Of a DNA stretch of 17,928 bases, positions 1 through 6,695 are shown in pieces. Position 1 is the first letter of the stretch, and every line of letters begins with the position of its first letter. Under the pieces are notes generated by a model, which ran no database searches, was not told the origin of the DNA, and worked only from the letters and a program-made list of their open reading frames with translations. Made by a program: the position numbers and the translations under genes. Source of the DNA: JBCBTJ01 sp964597685 (GTDB taxonomy: Bacteria > Pseudomonadota > Alphaproteobacteria > Caulobacterales > Hyphomonadaceae); contig CAZQZC010000048.1 in NCBI GenBank assembly GCA_964597685.1, positions 1 to 17,928 on the forward strand. The letters are read 5' to 3'.

Positions 1-1225
1 GCATTTGGATCTCCTCCGACCCTTCGGTGATCCGGTAGCGGCGGTGGTGGCGGTAAATGTGCTCGAACGGCTTATGGCGCGAATACCCCATGCCGCCATG
101 CACTTGCATCGCCCGGTCAGCCGCCTCGCAGCAGAGCCGGTTCGCGCGATAATTGCACATGGAGACTTTGTCGGAGAGTTGGATCGCCACCTCAGGCTTG
201 GTCATCTGGTCCATCTCCCAGGCCGTCTTGAAGATCAGAAGCCTCAGCATCTCGGCCTCGGTGGCGAGTTCGACCAGCGGGAACTGAATGGCCTGGTTGA
301 CGGCCAGCGGCTTGCCGAAGGGCGCGCGCTCGCGGGCGTAGTCGACGCTCTGGTCGATACAATAGAGCGCGGCGCCCGTAGAGCTCGCCGCCTGGCGGAT
401 GCGGTTCTCGTGGACGAAGTGCTGCGCCAGCGCGAGCCCGCCTTCGGGCGGGCCGAACACCGCTTCGTCGGGGACCCAGACATTTGTCAGCGAGACCCGC
501 GGATGGTCCGTCGGCATGTTGAAGGTCCAGAGATACTCCTCGATCACGACGCCTGGATCGTCGGCAGGCACGAGGAGGCAGGTAATGCCGCGGGCGTCGC
601 CATCATCGCCGCTGGTGCGTGCAAAGCACATCATGTGGGTGGCCACGTGCATGCCGGTCGTCCACATCTTTTCGCCATTGATCAGCCATCCGTCCATCCC
701 GTCGCGGATTTCGCGGACCGCGCGGGTCTCCATATGCGTGGCGTCTGAGCCGTGATCGGGCTCGGTTAGGCCAAACGTCGCGCGGAAGCGGCCCTCGAGC
801 GCGTCATTGGCGAGGTGCAGCTGATCGGGCCGGGCGAAATCGCGCAGCATCAAGATTTGCGGGAAGTTCGCGACAATCGAGTGCTCGTTCTGCAAGTCGT
901 TGTGGAGCCCGAGGCCCTTGCGCGCCAGATGCTCACGGATCACCGCCATGGCGAGGTTCGAGCCGTCCTGGCCGCCGAACTCCTTAGGCAGACCGAAACG
1001 GAAATGCCCGGCCGCATCCGCCCGGCGTTTCGCCTCGGTCAGCAGCGCCTCCCATTCCGGCCGCGGCAGACCGCCATTCTCGAAATCGGTCCGCGCCCAT
1101 TCGCGGCGATGATCGAAGAAACGGATATTGTCGTCGGCTTCCTCGAGCGGCTTGATCTCAGCGTCGATAAAGGCGTCTAGCTCGGCGAGATAGGCCTTAA
1201 GCTCGGCTGGTATGTTGAAGTCCAT
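1..1225 (-). CDS. acyl-CoA dehydrogenase (3' end beyond window)
   Basis: Flavoenzyme of the acyl-CoA dehydrogenase family, which introduces the alpha,beta double bond in acyl-CoA using FAD and passes electrons to ETF. The minus-strand reading gives 408 residues starting MDFNIPAELKAYLAELDAF. Visible family signatures are FGLTEPDHGSD (FAD/substrate region), NGEKMWTTGM, RERAPFGKPLAVNQAIQ, VHGGMGYSRHKPFEHIYR and, at the very end, RYRITEGSEEIQM. The Glu of ITEG (about residue 401) is at the position of the catalytic base of this family. The start is supported by GGAGG about 8 bases upstream of the ATG. Only about ten C-terminal residues should be missing. The family is long (over 410 residues) and looks like the FadE/ACAD11-like branch; chain-length specificity cannot be read. 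The gene is separated from the next minus-strand gene by a strong hairpin at 1290-1321. Confidence 0.93.
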   Translation of the reverse strand, partial: MDFNIPAELKAYLAELDAFIDAEIKPLEEADDNIRFFDHRREWARTDFENGGLPRPEWEALLTEAKRRADAAGHFRFGLPKEFGGQDGSNLAMAVIREHLARKGLGLHNDLQNEHSIVANFPQILMLRDFARPDQLHLANDALEGRFRATFGLTEPDHGSDATHMETRAVREIRDGMDGWLINGEKMWTTGMHVATHMMCFARTSGDDGDARGITCLLVPADDPGVVIEEYLWTFNMPTDHPRVSLTNVWVPDEAVFGPPEGGLALAQHFVHENRIRQAASSTGAALYCIDQSVDYARERAPFGKPLAVNQAIQFPLVELATEAEMLRLLIFKTAWEMDQMTKPEVAIQLSDKVSMCNYRANRLCCEAADRAMQVHGGMGYSRHKPFEHIYRHHRRYRITEGSEEIQM

Positions 1226-1289
1226 CAGACACCCTCCACGCAGTCTTGGTCAAAACCAAATGTACGGGGCCGGCGCGCGTGCACAATGC

Positions 1290-1321
1290 AAAGAGCCCGC
1301 GGATCGCTCCGCGGGCTCTTT
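1290..1321 (-). terminator. strong intrinsic terminator hairpin, possibly bidirectional
   Basis: A perfect 14-bp inverted repeat (AAAGAGCCCGCGGA / TCCGCGGGCTCTTT) with a four-base loop. It lies 23 bases after the stop of the lipoprotein gene that ends at 1345 on the minus strand. The terminal A/T bases give a short U run in either direction. It probably ends the lipoprotein transcript and insulates the acyl-CoA dehydrogenase gene downstream. Confidence 0.75.
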
Positions 1322-1344
1322 CGATCGAAGGAGGCTGTCGCCGC

Positions 1345-1869
1345 CTAGGACGGACGGATCACGATCGGCGCCAGGTTGGCGATCAGCGCCACCGCGTTGA
1401 ACGCATCGAGATCTTGAGGATCTTTCTCGCCTTCAAACGCCTGGACGATGACGTCCACCTCGTAGCTGGTCCGCTCCCGCGTGGTTGACGACGTCGTCGC
1501 GAAGCCGCCGCCGAAACCGCCGCGGAACCCGCCGAAGCGCCCAAAGCCGCCATTGCCGAACGTCGTGCCGTTTGAACGGAAGGTGGAGAGACCGGTTTCG
1601 TTCTCGTCCAGGATAACGAAGTGGCCGAAGCCGTCGGCGATCGCCAATTCGGCCGCGCGAAGCAGGATGTAATTCTCAACGGTCGCCAAATCCGTGCGTG
1701 TATTGCCTTGGAAGGACACGCGATACTTGCCGTCTTCCAGTTTGACGCTGTCGAAGCCGAAACCGCGCTTGTTGACCGGTTGATAGGGGGTTGGCGGCGT
1801 CGCGCAAGCGGCGACCGCGAAGGCCACGAGCGCCGCGCCGGTGAGTTTGAATTTAGATGTCGTGGCCAT
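1345..1869 (-). CDS. small lipoprotein, TPYQP (CC0125/CC1285-like) family
   Basis: A 174-residue putative lipoprotein. A signal peptide with hydrophobic stretch GAALVAFAVAAC ends in a lipobox whose Cys is residue 22. It is followed by TPPTPYQPV, the short motif I associate with the CC0125/CC1285-type lipoproteins of Caulobacter relatives. Residues about 32-90 form the conserved part (YRVSFQGN, VENYILLRAAELA). Residues about 100-123 are a Gly/Phe-rich stretch (FGNGGFGRFGGFRGGFGGGF). Function of the family is unknown to me. The start has AGGAG about 6 bases upstream. A paralogue lies at 3446-4012. The two share the lipobox-TPYQP layout and the YRV(S/T)F(Q/K)GN and VEN(Y/S)(I/L)LLR motifs. The product is probably anchored to the inner face of the outer membrane or to the inner membrane. 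Confidence 0.85.
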   Translation of the reverse strand: MATTSKFKLTGAALVAFAVAACATPPTPYQPVNKRGFGFDSVKLEDGKYRVSFQGNTRTDLATVENYILLRAAELAIADGFGHFVILDENETGLSTFRSNGTTFGNGGFGRFGGFRGGFGGGFATTSSTTRERTSYEVDVIVQAFEGEKDPQDLDAFNAVALIANLAPIVIRPS

Positions 1870-1992
1870 TGGCCGCTCCTTTATTTAAGTCCCTTCGCAA
1901 AACAATTATGTATCTTGTTTCGAAGATCGCACCTGACACTTGGTCGCGACAAGGTAACATTCGGTTCAATCGCACGCGAGCACAGCACTGCG

Positions 1993-2385
1993 TCAAGCGG
2001 GCGGCTCAAAGGGCTGCCACAATTCAACCTTGCGGCCGTCCGGATCCATGAGCCACCCAAACTTGCCGTAATCATGCGTTTCCGTGGGTTGCGCAGGATC
2101 GACGCCCTCCCGCTTGGCGCGCGCCAAAACCCCGTCCAAGTCGTCAACGAGCAAATTGATCATAAAGTCGCTCGCTGAAGGTGCGAAGTAATCGGACTCG
2201 GCCTTGAAGGGGGCCCAAACCGTCCTGGCCGCCTTCGGGAAAGCATCGGCAGCTTCCTTATGCAGGAAACCGTACCCGCCATAATCGTCCGGCTGTATCC
2301 CCAGCACGCGGCGATACCAGTCGCGCGTCGCGTCGACGTCCTTACACAGGAAAAATATACCGCCGACCCCAAGAACCTTCGCCAT
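1993..2385 (-). CDS. VOC (glyoxalase/bleomycin-resistance fold) protein
   Basis: A 130-residue single-chain vicinal-oxygen-chelate protein. It has the usual two beta-alpha-beta-beta-beta halves: an N-terminal half with DATRDWYRRVLGI and a C-terminal half with INLLVDDLDGVLARAKREGV and ending DPDGRKVELWQP. The Glu of KVELWQP matches the last metal ligand of the fold. The first half starts GVGGIFFLCKD and lacks the His usually found there, so a canonical metal site is not assured. The start at 2385 is chosen because GGGAGGA lies about 9 bases upstream; a longer reading to 2445 has no such signal. It is transcribed divergently from the haloalkane dehalogenase, with 77 bases between starts, so the two may share a control region. 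Substrate is unknown. Confidence 0.85.
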   Translation of the reverse strand: MAKVLGVGGIFFLCKDVDATRDWYRRVLGIQPDDYGGYGFLHKEAADAFPKAARTVWAPFKAESDYFAPSASDFMINLLVDDLDGVLARAKREGVDPAQPTETHDYGKFGWLMDPDGRKVELWQPFEPPA

Positions 2386-2462
2386 GTCTTGCGTCCTCCC
2401 GATTGGCCTCGCCCTCAGAATGCCGCACACTTGTGTTTCAGACAAACGACCGAGGCCGACAC

Positions 2463-3365
2463 ATGACCATCAGCGCGCTCAGAACGCCCGATTCTCGCTT
2501 CACCGACCTGCCGGACTGGCCTTACGCCCCCAATTACGTTGAGGATTTACCGGGCTATGGAGGATTGCGCGTACATTACGTCGACGAAGGTCCGAGGGAT
2601 GCAAAGCACACATTTCTCTGCCTGCATGGCGAGCCGAGCTGGGCGTACCTCTACCGCAAAATGATCCCCGTCTTCCTGGAGAGCGGCGCTCGGGTGATCG
2701 CGCCGGATTGGCTTGGCTTCGGCCGGTCGGACAAGCCCGTCGACGACGCCGAGTATGGCTTTCACTTTCACCGAAACATGATGAAGGCCTTTATCGAACG
2801 GCTCGATCTCAGCGGCCTCACCTTGGTCTGCCAGGATTGGGGCGGACTTCTAGGCCTCACCCTCCCCATGGACATGCCGAACCGGTTCGAGCGGCTGATC
2901 GTCATGAACACGACGCTCGCCGTCGGCGTTTCGCCGGGGCCCGGCTTCGACGCCTGGAAGGCCTTCGCCGCCGCCAATCCCGACCTCGATGTCGCCGGAT
3001 TGATGCAGCGCGGAACGCCGGTTCTCTCCGACGCCGAAGCCGCCGCCTATGGCGCGCCCTTCCCCGACCAATCCCACAAGGCCGGCGTTCGGCGTTTTCC
3101 GGAAATGGTGATGGTGGCGCCGGACATGGAGGGCGTCGCCGAAAGCAGACGCGCCAGGGATTGGTGGGCGAACGAATGGTCGGGCGACAGCTTTATGGCG
3201 ATTGGCATGGCAGATCCCGTCCTCGGCGGCGCCGTCATGCATGATCTGCGCGCAACGATTAAAGGCTGCCCGCAGCCCATGGAAATTCCCGACGGCGGTC
3301 ACTTCGTCCAAGAATGGGGCGAACCGATCGCACGAGCCGCCCTAGCCGCTTTTGGAGACGTGTGA
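2463..3365 (+). CDS. haloalkane dehalogenase, subfamily I (DhlA-like)
   Basis: A 300-residue alpha/beta-hydrolase that closely follows Xanthobacter DhlA as I remember it. Such enzymes hydrolyse haloalkanes to alcohol and halide in the cytoplasm. The N-terminus MTISALRTPDSRF lines up with the DhlA start, which fixes the ATG here rather than the longer reading from 2403. Key residues visible: HGEPSW (55-60, oxyanion region), CQDWGG with nucleophile Asp125 and halide-binding Trp126, FDAWK with Trp165 matching the second halide-binding Trp of DhlA, GMADPVLG with acid Asp251, and GGHFVQEWGE with base His280. The complete catalytic pentad of the HLD-I subfamily is therefore present. Caulobacter also has an HLD-I member. 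Natural substrate cannot be deduced, and a physiological ester or epoxide-type substrate is possible. GAGG lies about 8 bases before the start. Confidence 0.93.
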   Translation: MTISALRTPDSRFTDLPDWPYAPNYVEDLPGYGGLRVHYVDEGPRDAKHTFLCLHGEPSWAYLYRKMIPVFLESGARVIAPDWLGFGRSDKPVDDAEYGFHFHRNMMKAFIERLDLSGLTLVCQDWGGLLGLTLPMDMPNRFERLIVMNTTLAVGVSPGPGFDAWKAFAAANPDLDVAGLMQRGTPVLSDAEAAAYGAPFPDQSHKAGVRRFPEMVMVAPDMEGVAESRRARDWWANEWSGDSFMAIGMADPVLGGAVMHDLRATIKGCPQPMEIPDGGHFVQEWGEPIARAALAAFGDV

Positions 3366-3418
3366 ACAGCGCGGCGCTTTGACGAAGGTCAACGCGGCCG
3401 CGCGGGCCCTGTGCCGAA

Positions 3419-3440
3419 ATCTCCGAAAAGGCTCGGAGGT
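3419..3440 (+). promoter_or_regulatory. hairpin that would mask the ribosome binding site of the second lipoprotein
   Basis: ATCTCCGA and TCGGAGGT can pair across a six-base loop (8 pairs including one G-U). The right arm contains the whole GGAGG ribosome binding site (3435-3439) of the gene starting at 3446. The pairing is visible in the sequence; a regulatory role is an inference. Confidence 0.35.
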
Positions 3441-3445
3441 TCAAA

Positions 3446-4012
3446 ATGCTCAACTTAAAAGTCGTGAGTACAGCCGGTTTGGTCGCCCTGCTTGCCGCAT
3501 GCGGCGGCCAAACACCGTACCAACCCCTTGGCGACGGCCGCTATGGATATGCCGAACAGAAGATCGACGACGTCCACTACCGCGTTACGTTCAAAGGCAA
3601 CGATTCCACATCTAGGCGGTCTGTGGAAAACTCGCTCCTGCGCCGAATGGCGGAGCTGACGGTCGAAAACGGCTACGATTACTTCACGGCCATGGAACTC
3701 GACTCAGAGCGTTTCACGGAGTTCGGGACCGTGGGACCGTCGGTTTGCGGCTATTACGCCGTCGGTCGATCGCGATTCCCTTATTACGCAGCCGGCTATC
3801 CCTGGGGCTTCAACACTTATACGTCGGCGAGTTCGAGATACGAAGCCGTCGCCTTCATGGCCATGGGCCGCGGCGAGACCCCAAAGAATGAACCTCGGGC
3901 CTTCGATGCGCGCTCCGTTCTGGAGTCCGTGACCTCGGACAATTCGGGTGAAAAGGCTTTGAGCGAAACAGACGTCGCGCCAGCGGGCTGTCCCACCGGC
4001 GCGACATCGTAA
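3446..4012 (+). CDS. small lipoprotein, paralogue of the 1345-1869 protein
   Basis: A 188-residue putative lipoprotein. The signal peptide VSTAGLVALLAAC carries a lipobox with Cys19, followed by GGQTPYQPLGDGRYGY. The conserved part has YRVTFKGN and VENSLLRRMAELTVENGYDYF, matching the first lipoprotein motif by motif. The middle is Tyr/Gly/Pro-rich (YYAAGYPWGFNTYTS) where the paralogue is Gly/Phe-rich, and the C-terminal tail is longer. GGAGG lies 6 bases upstream of the ATG, inside a potential hairpin. It follows the dehalogenase by 80 bases on the same strand, so co-transcription is possible. It runs into the basic secreted protein gene on the other strand, with 8 bases between stops. Function unknown. 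Confidence 0.83.
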   Translation: MLNLKVVSTAGLVALLAACGGQTPYQPLGDGRYGYAEQKIDDVHYRVTFKGNDSTSRRSVENSLLRRMAELTVENGYDYFTAMELDSERFTEFGTVGPSVCGYYAVGRSRFPYYAAGYPWGFNTYTSASSRYEAVAFMAMGRGETPKNEPRAFDARSVLESVTSDNSGEKALSETDVAPAGCPTGATS

Positions 4013-4020
4013 TCCTCGAT

Positions 4021-4446
4021 TTACTTGTACTTGGCGCCGAAGAACGCGCCTTTCGCAAAGGCGACTTTCTTCTTGCCGACCGGGCGCTTGACGCTTTTCA
4101 GGTAAACGTCGGCAGGGACGGCTTTGAAATTGCCGTATGGATCGGCGAGGAAGGCCACCTTCTTACCATGGCGGAAGCCGTAGCCCTTGAGGTGATAGCC
4201 AGCGAAGGGATCAACCACCTTCTTGACGCCTTTTCCGCCGACAATGACCTTCTTGCCGCCGTGGTGGGCGCCGAAGGATTTAAAGCCGCGGACGTGCTTG
4301 CCCTTGAAGCCCTTGTCGACTTTCACGATGGCCGTTTTCCCGAAGCCGCGTTTGTGGAAAACGTCGGCCGAAGCGGCCGGGGCGGCGAGCGCCGCGGTGG
4401 CTGTGGCCGCAGCAAGTGCGATCGAGAGTTTCCGAATGATGGTCAT
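4021..4446 (-). CDS. small secreted, extremely basic Gly/Lys-rich protein
   Basis: A 141-residue protein I do not recognise. An N-terminal signal peptide (IIRKLSIALAAATATAALAA) probably ends at PAASA (residue 27). The mature part of about 114 residues holds 24 Lys and 4 Arg against only 5 Asp and no Glu, plus 6 His and many Gly, and no Cys. Short motifs recur: RGFGKT, KGFKGKHVRGF, HHGGKKVIVGGKG, GYGFRHGKKVAF and GKKKVAFAKGAF. The calculated charge is about +23, so the product should bind anionic partners such as nucleic acid, lipopolysaccharide or exopolysaccharide, but this is inference. AAAGGA lies about 7 bases before the start. It is divergent from the thiolase gene, with 239 bases between them. 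It is a real gene by signal peptide, RBS and sustained composition. Confidence 0.78.
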   Translation of the reverse strand: MTIIRKLSIALAAATATAALAAPAASADVFHKRGFGKTAIVKVDKGFKGKHVRGFKSFGAHHGGKKVIVGGKGVKKVVDPFAGYHLKGYGFRHGKKVAFLADPYGNFKAVPADVYLKSVKRPVGKKKVAFAKGAFFGAKYK

Positions 4447-4685
4447 GGCTTTTTCCTTTCGAAGTCATGGCCGCGTCCCGGCGACGATCGAGAGATGAGC
4501 GCATGAATGACAGTTGAGTACCTCGCTTATCTGCATAAATACTATCTGAACGTTTGCTAACACGCTCACGAACAACGACAAATCCGTGATCAGGGGCGCC
4601 CTTGCGTCGGCACTAGCGCCGCATGGCCGGTGCGATTAGGGTCGCGGCGAGCAAAGATATGCAAGCGCTTGCAGGAGGAAACGTC
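4447..4685. promoter_or_regulatory. divergent intergenic region with AT-rich core
   Basis: This 239-base gap separates the starts of the basic secreted protein (minus) and the thiolase (plus). Around 4514-4560 the DNA is clearly more AT-rich than its surroundings. TTGAGT (4514-4519) lies 17 bases before AAATAC (4537-4542), a weak match to a sigma-70 type promoter on the plus strand. Promoters for both genes probably lie here; exact sites are not assured. Confidence 0.3.
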
Positions 4686-5270
4686 ATGCGTGAAGCCGTT
4701 ATCGTATCCACAGCCCGCACGGGTCTCGCCAAGACCGGCAGGGGGTCGCTCAACGACACCCACGGCATCACCATGGCCGGCCACGCCATCAAGCACGCCA
4801 TTTCGCGCGCCGGCATCGAGGCCGCAGAGGTCGAGGACGTCTATCTCGGCAGCGCCCAGCCCGAAGGCGCCACGGGCCACAACGTGGCGCGCAACGCCGC
4901 GCTCTGGGCCGGCTGCCCGTCGACCACGGCCGGCGCCACGATCAATCGCTTCTGCTCCTCGGGCCTGCAAGCCATCGCCAACGCCGCTCATACGGTGACG
5001 GCGGAAGGCGCGCCGGTGGCCATCGGCGGCGGGGTCGAGAGCCTCTCGCTCGTCTCCCGCTCGGGCCACATGAACCTGCATCGCTATACCGAAGACGAGC
5101 TGATGAAGACGTGGCCGGCGATCTGGATGACCATGATCGAAACGGCGGAAATCGTCGCCGATCGCTACGGCATCAGCCGCGAGTATCAGGATGAATACTC
5201 CGCCGAAAGCCAGCGCCGCACGGCCGCCTTCCAAGAGAAGGGCTACATGCCGAGGAGATTGCGCCGATGA
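4686..5270 (+). CDS. acetyl-CoA acyltransferase (thiolase), N-terminal part of a frameshifted gene
   Basis: First 188 or so residues of a thiolase, which cleaves 3-ketoacyl-CoA with CoA (or runs in reverse) in beta-oxidation or related pathways. MREAVIVSTARTGLAKTGRG is a typical thiolase start, with AGGAGG about 7 bases upstream. NRFCSSGLQAIANA contains the nucleophilic Cys90, followed by GGGVESLSLVSR and RYGISREYQDEYS. The family match runs to EKGYM, after which the frame gives PRRLRR and a TGA at 5268-5270. The expected continuation (EEIAPMKTRM) is found in another frame from about 5252 onward. A single missing base near 5249-5251 (for example ATGGCC read as ATGCC) would join both parts into one protein of normal length, about 397 residues. 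Either a real frameshift mutation or a base-calling error. Confidence 0.85.
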   Translation: MREAVIVSTARTGLAKTGRGSLNDTHGITMAGHAIKHAISRAGIEAAEVEDVYLGSAQPEGATGHNVARNAALWAGCPSTTAGATINRFCSSGLQAIANAAHTVTAEGAPVAIGGGVESLSLVSRSGHMNLHRYTEDELMKTWPAIWMTMIETAEIVADRYGISREYQDEYSAESQRRTAAFQEKGYMPRRLRR

Positions 5271-5893
5271 AGACGCGCATGAAGCTTGTCAACAAAGAGA
5301 CCGGCGAAGAGAGCTATGAAGACGTCGTCGTCGACCGGGACGAGTGCAACCGCCCCGGCACCACGGTGGAGACCCTTGCGGGCCTGCAGCCTGTCTTCTC
5401 CGGCGGCCAGGTTGTCCAGCAAGGCAAGTACATCACCGCCGGCAACGCCTCCCAGCTCTCGGATGGCGCAGCAGCCGTGGTCGTCATGGAGGCCAAGGAG
5501 GCCGAGCGCCGCAACATCGAGCCGCTCGGCCGGTTTGTCGGCTTCAACGTGGGCGGCGTCGATCCCGATGAAATGGGCATCGGCCCGGTGAAAGCAGTGC
5601 CGCGCCTGCTTGAGCGCCACAACCTCAAGGTCGACGATATCGATCTTTGGGAGCTGAACGAAGCCTTCGCCAGCCAGTGCCTCTATTGCCGTGACACGCT
5701 GGGCATCGATCCGGAAAAGTACAACGTCAACGGCGGCTCGATCTCGATCGGCCACCCCTTCGGCATGACCGGCGCGCGCTGCACGGGCTCGCTCCTCCTC
5801 GAAGGCAAGCGCCGCGGCGCGAAATGGGGCGTTGTGACCATGTGCATCGGCGGCGGCATGGGTGCAGCCGGTCTGTTTGAGATCTATAGCTAG
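5267..5893 (+). CDS. acetyl-CoA acyltransferase (thiolase), C-terminal part of a frameshifted gene
   Basis: The remaining 208 residues of the thiolase. It carries TAGNASQLSDGAAA, WELNEAFASQ (NEAF motif), NVNGGSISIGHPFGMTGAR with the catalytic His163 of this fragment, and TMCIGGGMGAAG with the second catalytic Cys193, ending LFEIYS. The ATG at 5267 overlaps the stop of the first part in ATGA, and GAGGAG lies 9 bases upstream, so separate translation is conceivable. However, homology continues upstream of this ATG (EEIAP), so the Met is an internal residue of the ancestral protein rather than an evolved start. With the sequence as given the enzyme would be made, if at all, as two chains. Neighbour downstream is the amine oxidase relic, convergent. 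Confidence 0.85.
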   Translation: MKTRMKLVNKETGEESYEDVVVDRDECNRPGTTVETLAGLQPVFSGGQVVQQGKYITAGNASQLSDGAAAVVVMEAKEAERRNIEPLGRFVGFNVGGVDPDEMGIGPVKAVPRLLERHNLKVDDIDLWELNEAFASQCLYCRDTLGIDPEKYNVNGGSISIGHPFGMTGARCTGSLLLEGKRRGAKWGVVTMCIGGGMGAAGLFEIYS

Positions 5894-5921
5894 GCCAAGT
5901 TTTTCCTGGCGGACACGTCCA

Positions 5922-5947
5922 AACCCCCGGCCGTTTGGTCGGGGGTT
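5922..5947 (+). terminator. possible terminator after the thiolase
   Basis: AACCCCCG and CGGGGGTT form an 8-bp stem around a ten-base loop, 28 bases after the thiolase stop. There is no clear run of T after it, so the call rests on position and stem strength. Confidence 0.4.
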
Positions 5948-6292
5948 ACCGGCCCCGAGGATGGCGATCCGGCTGTGTCCGGCCTTTAGAAGCGCCTCCG
6001 CCGTCGCAACACCGGATTCGTGAGCGGCGTGGACCGTACTCTGATAATTGGGATTGAGCGCTTCGCCCGCGAAGTGGAGCCGGTCGCCGATCGGTGTGGC
6101 CAGCGTCTGTCTGTCCGCGTCTCCCGAACCGGCAGCCAGGTAGGAATAGGAGCCATAGGAAAACGGATCCGCACTCTAATTTGTGCGCAGATATCCCCGA
6201 AGCGGCGGCAAATTACCGAGCGACGGTGAAGCATTTGCGCACCCAATCAACGGCGCGACGGCCATTAAAGACGGAAGATCACGTCGTTTCAT
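5948..6292 (-). pseudogene. remnant of an exported flavin amine oxidase
   Basis: This fills most of the gap between the thiolase and the small protein gene ending at 6358. Reading one minus-strand frame from an ATG at 6292 (GGGGGAG 7 bases upstream) gives MKRRDLPSLMAVAPLIGCAN, an N-terminus with a twin-Arg and a lipobox-like Cys18. It continues as GNLPPLRGYLRTN, then a TAG at 6176-6178 where the family normally has Trp. The same frame then continues SADPFSYGSYSYLAAGSGD, ATPIGDRLHFAGEALNPNY and STVHAAHESGVATAEALL. That is the C-terminal signature of flavin-containing monoamine/polyamine oxidases (the DPF.GSYS and FAGEA..P.Y..TVHGA motifs). About 300 residues of the FAD and substrate domains are missing. 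The frame ends with SRIAILGAG, which looks like the start of an FAD-binding Rossmann motif, placed at the wrong end. Confidence 0.75.
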
Positions 6293-6357
6293 CAGCCACT
6301 CCCCCCGGGTCGCCTTCGGCATGGGACAGCCGCCCCCTGCCCAACGTGAAATCGTTA

Positions 6358-6615
6358 TCACGCGATCTCAACGCCCTCCACAAACGCAACCACCTTTTGC
6401 GCTGGCATTTCGCAGGGCTTCAGCAACACCTTGCCGGACGCAGGCAGGTAGAGGTTGAAACTGACATGGTCCGATCCCCCAAGCTCTTCGGCGTAGAGCT
6501 TTACCTGCCGGCCACTGGAGAGGCGCTGTACGGCGACACCCCAGCGGGCGCCCTTATACAAGCCGAAGACGTGGCCTGTGGGCAGGCGGTCGAGCGCCGT
6601 CAGAAAAGCGTCCAT
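6358..6615 (-). CDS. small conserved hypothetical protein
   Basis: An 85-residue soluble protein, MDAFLTALDRLPTGHVFGLY at its start, with the middle RWGVAVQRLSSGRQVKLYAEELGG and the end LKPCEMPAQKVVAFVEGV broken up by short hydrophobic strands. There is no signal peptide or membrane segment, and one Cys. I recall proteins of this look in other alphaproteobacteria without a firm function. AGAGG lies about 8 bases before the ATG. It is read in the same direction as the amine oxidase relic downstream (65 bases) and the DoxX-like gene upstream. A terminator hairpin at 6643-6670 separates it from the latter, so it needs its own promoter in a short gap or depends on read-through. Confidence 0.65.
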   Translation of the reverse strand: MDAFLTALDRLPTGHVFGLYKGARWGVAVQRLSSGRQVKLYAEELGGSDHVSFNLYLPASGKVLLKPCEMPAQKVVAFVEGVEIA

Positions 6616-6642
6616 GACATGCCTCTGGGGCGCAAAGACAAA

Positions 6643-6670
6643 ACAGCCCCCGGCAATCGCCAGGGGCTGT
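6643..6670 (-). terminator. intrinsic terminator of the DoxX-like gene
   Basis: ACAGCCCC and GGGGCTGT pair, with an inner GGC/GCC stem and an AATC loop. It starts 26 bases after the stop of the gene at 6696. On the minus strand the hairpin is followed by a T-rich tract (TTTTGTCTTTG), as expected of a Rho-independent terminator. Confidence 0.72.
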
Positions 6671-6695
6671 CTTTAAGCTGGGTCTAGGTCGCGGC

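Noticed and set aside
5..748. Long plus-strand open frame of 247 residues
   Set aside because: It is antisense to the acyl-CoA dehydrogenase, whose motifs are unmistakable. The frame has no family signature and arises from GC-rich codon bias.
5267..5270. ATGA stop/start overlap as proof of a natural two-gene thiolase operon
   Set aside because: The ancestral protein has a Met at this place and homology extends upstream of it in the second frame, so the overlap is better explained by a recent frameshift.
5986..6246. Minus-strand frame of 86 Arg-rich residues
   Set aside because: It is a wrong-frame reading of the amine oxidase remnant; the homologous frame is the one starting at 6292.
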